Source of the DNA: Christensenella sp. UBA1224
Lineage (GTDB): Bacteria; Bacillota; Clostridia; Christensenellales; Aristaeellaceae
Direction of reading: 5' to 3'
DNA: 11,040 bases
Assembly (NCBI GenBank): GCA_002309235.1
Contig: DBXA01000057.1
Span: 25,751 to 36,790 of the forward strand
Both the position numbers and the translations under genes were made by a program. Shown here piece after piece: positions 7,465 to 11,040 of the stretch; positions within the stretch are counted from its first letter, which is position 1, and the number at the start of each line of letters is the position of its first letter. Under the pieces are notes generated by a model. The model was given only the letters and a program-made list of their open reading frames with translations. It searched no databases and was not told the DNA's origin.

Positions 7465-8565
7465 TTACTGTTTTTCGTTCTTGTCATTTATATACAGCCT
7501 GGGCACCCTTTTGCTGATGTCGCATATGATCTCATAGCATATCTTTCCCGCGGACAAAGCCATGTCATTCGCGTCATAGCCTTCTCCGAGCAGTGTTGCC
7601 TCATCCTCATATCTCGCGTCCGGTATGTCGGAGATATCCACCATCATCTGATCCATGCACACCAGCCCTGTGATCGGAGCCTGCTTTCCGCGGATGATGA
7701 CATGACCTTTGTTGGAAAGCGCCCGGCTGTAGCCGTCCGCGTAGCCGGTAGGAATCGTAGCGATCCTCATATCCCGCGGCGCGGTGAAGGTACGCCCATA
7801 GCCGATCGTTTCCCCGGTACGTACGTTTTTGATCATGGATATGACGCTTTTCCAGGAAAGCGCAGGCTTTATCCCGGCAGGCAGGTGAAGGGAAGGGTCC
7901 GGCTTCAGGCCGTACATGATGATGCCGAGCCGTACGAGATTTCCGTAAGGGGGCATGCGCATACCGCCGGCTGAATTCATGCAGTGGATATAAGGGAGTC
8001 TCAGATCTGAAACCCTGTTGGCGACAGACTTGAAGCGCTCTATCTGCCCGGCGGAGAATGCGTCGCCCTCTTTGGTGTCCGCGACGCACAGATGGGTAAA
8101 AAGTCCGGTCAGTTCAAAGCTGTTTTTATAGCTTCGTATGGTTCTCTCGCATGCTTCAATGTCACTTCCGTCAAGCCCTATGCGGTTCATACCGGTATCG
8201 ATGGCAAACTGGGCTTTTATCCCATGGCCGGCAAACTGGGAAGCGTATTCTTCGGAAAGCAGTGCCTGTGTGATATCGTATTCCTTCAGCTCGTCGATCG
8301 CGCTGAAAGGGGTATAGCCCAGTATCAGGATCTGCCCGGTGATGCCCGCTCTTCGAAGCACCATAGCTTCTTCGATATTTGAGACGGCAAAGTCCGTGCA
8401 GCCTGCTTCCTGAACAAGGCGGGCAGTCCTTATGTCACCGTGTCCGTAAGCATCTGCTTTTATGACAGCCATGATCTTCTGGCCCGGAGCTGTGAGAGAC
8501 TTATATATCGAATAATTGCGTTTGATCGTATCTGTATTGATCTCTACCCAGGAACGTCTCAGCAT
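7465..8565 (-). CDS. alr: Alanine racemase
   Basis: Alanine racemase is a PLP enzyme that interconverts L- and D-alanine and so supplies D-alanine for peptidoglycan (and D-alanylated polymers where present). The 366-residue length is typical. The N-terminal half is a fold-type III barrel, with the PLP lysine Lys36 in AVIKADAYGHG. DTGMNRIG follows in the barrel. The C-terminal beta domain carries the second catalytic base, Tyr256 in IGYGRTF, then PTGYADGYSR and the substrate-site motif CMDQMMVDI. No key residue is missing. The ATG at 8563-8565 follows an AGGAGA site five bases upstream. The gene is divergent from the GT-C-like gene across 178 bp. No hairpin terminator is seen after its TAA stop, so some read-through into the small membrane protein operon is possible. 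It could serve catabolism (dadX-like), but no partner dehydrogenase is present. Confidence 0.97.
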   Translation of the reverse strand: MLRRSWVEINTDTIKRNYSIYKSLTAPGQKIMAVIKADAYGHGDIRTARLVQEAGCTDFAVSNIEEAMVLRRAGITGQILILGYTPFSAIDELKEYDITQALLSEEYASQFAGHGIKAQFAIDTGMNRIGLDGSDIEACERTIRSYKNSFELTGLFTHLCVADTKEGDAFSAGQIERFKSVANRVSDLRLPYIHCMNSAGGMRMPPYGNLVRLGIIMYGLKPDPSLHLPAGIKPALSWKSVISMIKNVRTGETIGYGRTFTAPRDMRIATIPTGYADGYSRALSNKGHVIIRGKQAPITGLVCMDQMMVDISDIPDARYEDEATLLGEGYDANDMALSAGKICYEIICDISKRVPRLYINDKNEKQ

Positions 8566-8596
8566 TGTATTCTCCTGTTGATTCAGAATGATAAGT

Positions 8597-8602
8597 ATTA
8601 TA
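8597..8602 (-). promoter_or_regulatory. Probable -10 box of alr
   Basis: A perfect TATAAT on the minus strand, 32 bases upstream of the alr start. No good -35 hexamer sits at 16-18 bases (the 17-base position reads GCATGT), so only the -10 is supported and an activator may be needed. Confidence 0.5.
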
Positions 8603-8671
8603 CAATAAGTCGGTTAAAAACATGCATGCGGTAAATGCATCATTTGTATTGACGGCTGCTATGCGCGCTTA

Positions 8672-8701
8672 TTGATGTTTTATCGGCAGCTGCGGTATAA
8701 T
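8672..8701 (+). promoter_or_regulatory. Probable sigma-A promoter of the GT-C-like membrane protein gene
   Basis: TTGATG (8672-8677) and a perfect TATAAT (8696-8701) are separated by 18 bases, with a leader of about 36 bases before the ATG at 8744. A second TTGACG at 8649-8654 has no matching -10 box and is probably not used. Confidence 0.7.
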
Positions 8702-8743
8702 AAGGATATATGATGAAGCTATTTCAGCGGGAATGGGGGAAAT

Positions 8744-10522
8744 ATGGAAATAAAGCTTATCCTGGGCTGGATCATTGCCATTGTTTCGATCATAGGCTGG
8801 GCTGCGGAATATGCATACAGGCTTCGGACCCGGCCGGAACTTGGCCTGCCTCTTTCTATATGCACGATCATCCTTACCGTATATGTATTCGGTCTTGTCA
8901 ATGCGCTTATGCCCGGTGCCTGGATCGCGGCATGCTCCGGCTGTGTGCTGTTCCTTTGGACACTGATAAAACGAAGGGATATCCTGAAAGGTTTCTTTTC
9001 ACCCGGGATCCTCTTCCTGGCGCTCTTTGCTGTGTTCCTTGGTTGGCAGGTACATGATGATGCTTTGTCCCATAATGATGATTTCAATCATTGGGCAGTC
9101 ATCGTAAAAAACATGCTCCTTCGGAATTCCTATCCGGATCCTTCCGTAACGGCTATCGACTTTTCGTCTTATCCGCCCGGATCCGCTACATTTATATACT
9201 ATATAAATACCATAACGATGGGCGATATCTCGGAAGGAAGGTTCATATTTGCCCAGAATCTTATGATATTGTGCCTTCTGACGCCGGTTTTTGCCGTCAT
9301 GCAGCCAAAGGATGACAGGGAATCCTCTCGTCCGTGCCTGTATCTGATGCTCTTCGCATGTGCCCTGCTGATGTTCCTGTATGAATTCCGTGCGCTGATA
9401 GTGGATGTCCTGAACGGGGTCATCGGCTTTGCGGCTGCGGGAGGCGCACTGCATTTGAGGAAAGAACCGCGCAAGGCCATTCTCTATGCTGTACCTGTAA
9501 CGGCTGTAGGCCTGCTGGTCAAATATTCCAACATCTATTACGCAGGTCTCACATTCCTGATACTTCTGTCTGTATGTGCCTCGGCGAAAAAACGGGGAGA
9601 AAAAAGCTGTTTTTCCTATCTGTGTATTTGGGCAGGCTTCAGCATACTGATGGTCGGCGCATGGTTTGTTCATGTACGCCTTGTCTTCGGCGGGGTAGCA
9701 GACACGCATTCCATGAATATCGGCCGCATCAGAGATGTCCTGAACGGCTGGTCAAGGGCGGATGTGATCCATATCGCGCGCGTATGTCTCCGGATGGCGA
9801 CCAATCCGACAAAATCCAGTGTTCTCCTTACTCTATTCATGAACGCGGCAGCTGTCGGTCTCGCAGTCGTAAACCGCTGTCTTTTCCGCCGGCCGATGAA
9901 AAGGATCATCGGTTCTCTTTGCATGGCGGATATGGCATATATCGGCTACCAGGTCATGCTGTTTTGCGCGTATGTCCTCTCCTTTCCGCGGGATGAGGCG
10001 ATGCGAGGCGCCAGCTACGGGCGTTATAACATGAGCATCATGATATGGATCATAGGCTTTATGTCTTATGTCTGTATCGATGAGCTAAGAAAGCTTTCCG
10101 CTGATCGGGCTGAAAAGAAGAGCATTGCCCGGATCTGGAAGGCCGTTTACGGAACGGGCTTTGCCGTGATCACTGCGGCAGCGCTCATCGTAACGGGGGA
10201 AGGTTCCACCCTTTTCCAGGAGGTCGCATACGACGGAACCTGGCGCCAGGCTGCCGATACGGTCCTCGCGGATGAAGAACTGGTATACGATGACAATACG
10301 CGGTTTTTCATCCTAGCAGCCGATCCGGACGCAAAACAGGTATCGAGTATCTTCCACTATAAGGTCAACCGGCGTGTGGATTATGCCTGGGTTGGTGAGA
10401 TAAACAGCACGGAGGAGCTCATGTCGCGCGCAGCAGATGACGATTATATCATAGTCCTGGAAGAAGATGACAGGATAAAAACGCTTATCGGCGGCATAGG
10501 CTGGTATCCTGCCGGAATGTAG
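8744..10522 (+). CDS. Polytopic membrane protein resembling GT-C glycosyltransferases
   Basis: A 592-residue integral membrane protein with about a dozen hydrophobic segments, starting at residues 4-24. After the fourth segment a large, probably extracytoplasmic loop (about 105-160) holds HNDDFNHW (110-117) and a YPPG segment. An acidic pair in the first large outer loop is the layout of GT-C enzymes such as PMT and ArnT, which move sugars from polyprenyl-phosphate carriers, and Asp112/Asp113 are the candidate residues. The last membrane segment ends near residue 484. A soluble C-terminal domain of about 105 residues follows. The start is the ATG at 8744, behind a G-rich site (GGGGG, 8735-8739) at the unusually short spacing of four bases. 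The promoter is its own. No polysaccharide genes flank it, so acceptor and donor are unknown. It could also be an O-antigen-polymerase-like or uncharacterised membrane protein. The membrane call is firm and the GT-C call is an inference. Confidence 0.7.
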   Translation: MEIKLILGWIIAIVSIIGWAAEYAYRLRTRPELGLPLSICTIILTVYVFGLVNALMPGAWIAACSGCVLFLWTLIKRRDILKGFFSPGILFLALFAVFLGWQVHDDALSHNDDFNHWAVIVKNMLLRNSYPDPSVTAIDFSSYPPGSATFIYYINTITMGDISEGRFIFAQNLMILCLLTPVFAVMQPKDDRESSRPCLYLMLFACALLMFLYEFRALIVDVLNGVIGFAAAGGALHLRKEPRKAILYAVPVTAVGLLVKYSNIYYAGLTFLILLSVCASAKKRGEKSCFSYLCIWAGFSILMVGAWFVHVRLVFGGVADTHSMNIGRIRDVLNGWSRADVIHIARVCLRMATNPTKSSVLLTLFMNAAAVGLAVVNRCLFRRPMKRIIGSLCMADMAYIGYQVMLFCAYVLSFPRDEAMRGASYGRYNMSIMIWIIGFMSYVCIDELRKLSADRAEKKSIARIWKAVYGTGFAVITAAALIVTGEGSTLFQEVAYDGTWRQAADTVLADEELVYDDNTRFFILAADPDAKQVSSIFHYKVNRRVDYAWVGEINSTEELMSRAADDDYIIVLEEDDRIKTLIGGIGWYPAGM

Positions 10523-10544
10523 ATCGGGACCGGCGATCTGCGTT

Positions 10545-10574
10545 TGAGATCTCCGGGCATCTCAGCTCTGAGAT
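10545..10574 (+). other. Three-arm inverted repeat able to form alternative hairpins
   Basis: TGAGAT (10545-10550), ATCTCA (10559-10564) and TGAGAT (10569-10574) let the middle arm pair with either neighbour, giving six-base stems with loops of eight or four bases. It lies just after the stop codon of the membrane protein gene. No T-run follows either form, so it is not an ordinary terminator. A further six-base stem, AGATCG/CGATCT (10521-10526 / 10534-10539), overlaps the stop codon. Apart from these hairpins I see nothing else in 10523-10618. Confidence 0.4.
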
Positions 10575-10620
10575 TATGTCGGTGAAAAATAGGTTTACCG
10601 TCGCTGACCGGCACTAAAAA

Positions 10621-10856
10621 ATGCTTCGCTGCGCTTAGCGCGATATGCCGCCTTTGGCGGCGTGAAGGCGACCCCGGCTCGCCGAACAACGTGAGGCATA
10701 TCGCGTGTCGAGAGACACATATCGCGCCTGAAAGGCATATCGCGTGCCGACAGGCACATATCGCGCCCGCAGGGCATAGACCATGCTTCGCTGCGCTCAG
10801 CGCGATATGCCGCCGATGGCGGCGCGATATGCTTCGCTTTGCTCAGCGCGATATGC
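10621..10856 (+). repeat. Three copies of a 28-bp unit within the array
   Basis: Copies lie at 10621-10648, 10783-10810 and 10829-10856. Each begins ATGCTTCGCT and ends CAGCGCGATATGC or TAGCGCGATATGC. They differ by one base (copies 1 and 2) or two (copies 2 and 3). Copy 2 can form CGCTG-CGCT-CAGCG. Copy 1 has a G-T wobble in that stem and copy 3 a mismatch. Confidence 0.8.
10639..10705 (+). repeat. 67-bp direct repeat, copy A
   Basis: This copy begins with CGCGATATGC and ends with GCATATCGCG, so the array core closes it at both ends in opposite orientation. Inside are a six-base stem GCCGCC-TTT-GGCGGC and a second hairpin GGCGA-CCCCGGC-TCGCC. It matches copy B at 62 of 67 positions. Confidence 0.85.
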
Positions 10857-10870
10857 CTCCCTGCGGTCGG

Positions 10871-10937
10871 CGCGATATGCTGACTTTGGCAGCGAGAAGG
10901 CGACCCCGGCTCGCCGAATAACGTGAGGCATATCGCG
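10871..10937 (+). repeat. 67-bp direct repeat, copy B
   Basis: Second copy of the 67-bp element, with five differences from copy A. The second hairpin (GGCGA/TCGCC) is unchanged. In the first stem one C-G pair has become T-A through changes on both sides, while a neighbouring pair has become an A-G mismatch. Confidence 0.85.
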
Positions 10938-11040
10938 TACCGAAGGTACATATCGCGCCTGAAAGGCATATCGCGCCTGAAAGGCATATCGCGTGCCGAC
11001 AGGCACATTTCTAGGGAGGCAACTTCCCGTCACTGCACCG

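Larger units (their letters stand above)
10619..11008. repeat. Array of short hairpins separated by a conserved ATATCGCG core
   Basis: The 8-mer ATATCGCG or its complement CGCGATAT occurs perfectly 13 times, at 10639, 10698, 10719, 10737, 10758, 10801, 10823, 10847, 10871, 10930, 10950, 10968 and 10986. Most copies are 18-24 bases apart. Between them sit small inverted repeats with different stems: GTGTC-GAGA-GACAC (10705-10718), GCCT-GAA-AGGC (three times), GTGCC-GACA-GGCAC (twice), GCCC-GCA-GGGC, GCCGCC-GAT-GGCGGC and GTACC-GAA-GGTAC. Stem sequences vary while self-complementarity is kept. Orientation of the core runs in blocks: one reverse, four forward, four reverse, four forward. The array follows the membrane protein gene and holds no credible gene. 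Long reading frames through it only reflect the lack of stop codons. It resembles a REP- or MITE-like family in general terms. Function is unknown. Confidence 0.85.

Noticed and set aside
8999..9709. 236-codon minus-strand reading frame inside the GT-C-like gene
   Set aside because: The plus strand gives a coherent polytopic membrane protein with promoter and start signals. The antisense translation has no recognisable motif.
10521..10539. Rho-independent terminator at the end of the membrane protein gene
   Set aside because: The six-base stem overlaps the stop codon and is followed by GCGTTTGAG, with no run of T residues.
10619..11008. CRISPR array
   Set aside because: The conserved core is only 8-10 bases, the intervening pieces are themselves palindromic and partly identical, and no cas gene is present.
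10595..11033. Several long reading frames on both strands inside the repeat array
   Set aside because: They translate into repetitive RDMPFRRDM- or AYRAERSEA-like text, have no ribosome binding sites, and exist only because the repeats lack stop codons.

Overview
The window reads as chromosomal DNA of a low-to-mid GC Firmicute of class Clostridia, most likely Lachnospiraceae or a relative. The grounds are the Gram-positive AddB-type nuclease, strong AAGGAGG-type ribosome binding sites, consensus sigma-A-type promoters and the style of the small membrane proteins. The taxon is an inference from gene content and no phylogeny was possible. There is no rRNA, tRNA, phage, transposase or CRISPR array.

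Layout from left to right. (1) Positions 1-539, minus strand: a HAD-family phosphatase of the phosphoglycolate phosphatase type, cut by the window edge, with a likely promoter of its own. (2) 613-3906, minus: an AddB-type helicase-exonuclease subunit with a complete PD-(D/E)XK nuclease and iron-sulfur cysteines but no N-terminal Walker A motif. (3) A 178-bp divergent intergenic region. (4) 4085-6427, plus: an unrecognised 780-residue protein with an acidic linker, a coiled coil and an AAA+-like P-loop domain whose Walker B looks degenerate. It has its own promoter and a strong terminator. (5) 6504-7277, minus: two tandem paralogous small membrane proteins behind a near-consensus promoter, with a 16-bp palindrome in the leader. 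(6) 7465-8565, minus: alanine racemase. (7) 8744-10522, plus, divergent from alr: a polytopic membrane protein that resembles GT-C glycosyltransferases. (8) 10619-11008: an array of short GC-rich hairpins separated by a conserved ATATCGCG core. The last 32 bases (11009-11040) show nothing I can name beyond a weak GGGA/TCCC inverted repeat.

These genes do not form one obvious pathway. Alanine racemase supplies D-alanine for peptidoglycan, the GT-C-like protein may glycosylate at the membrane, AddB acts in double-strand-break repair, and the HAD phosphatase is a metabolic housekeeper. Most units appear to be transcribed separately. The parts most worth a second look are the hairpin array with its compensated stems, the AddB without Walker A and without an adjacent addA, and the orphan coiled-coil P-loop protein.
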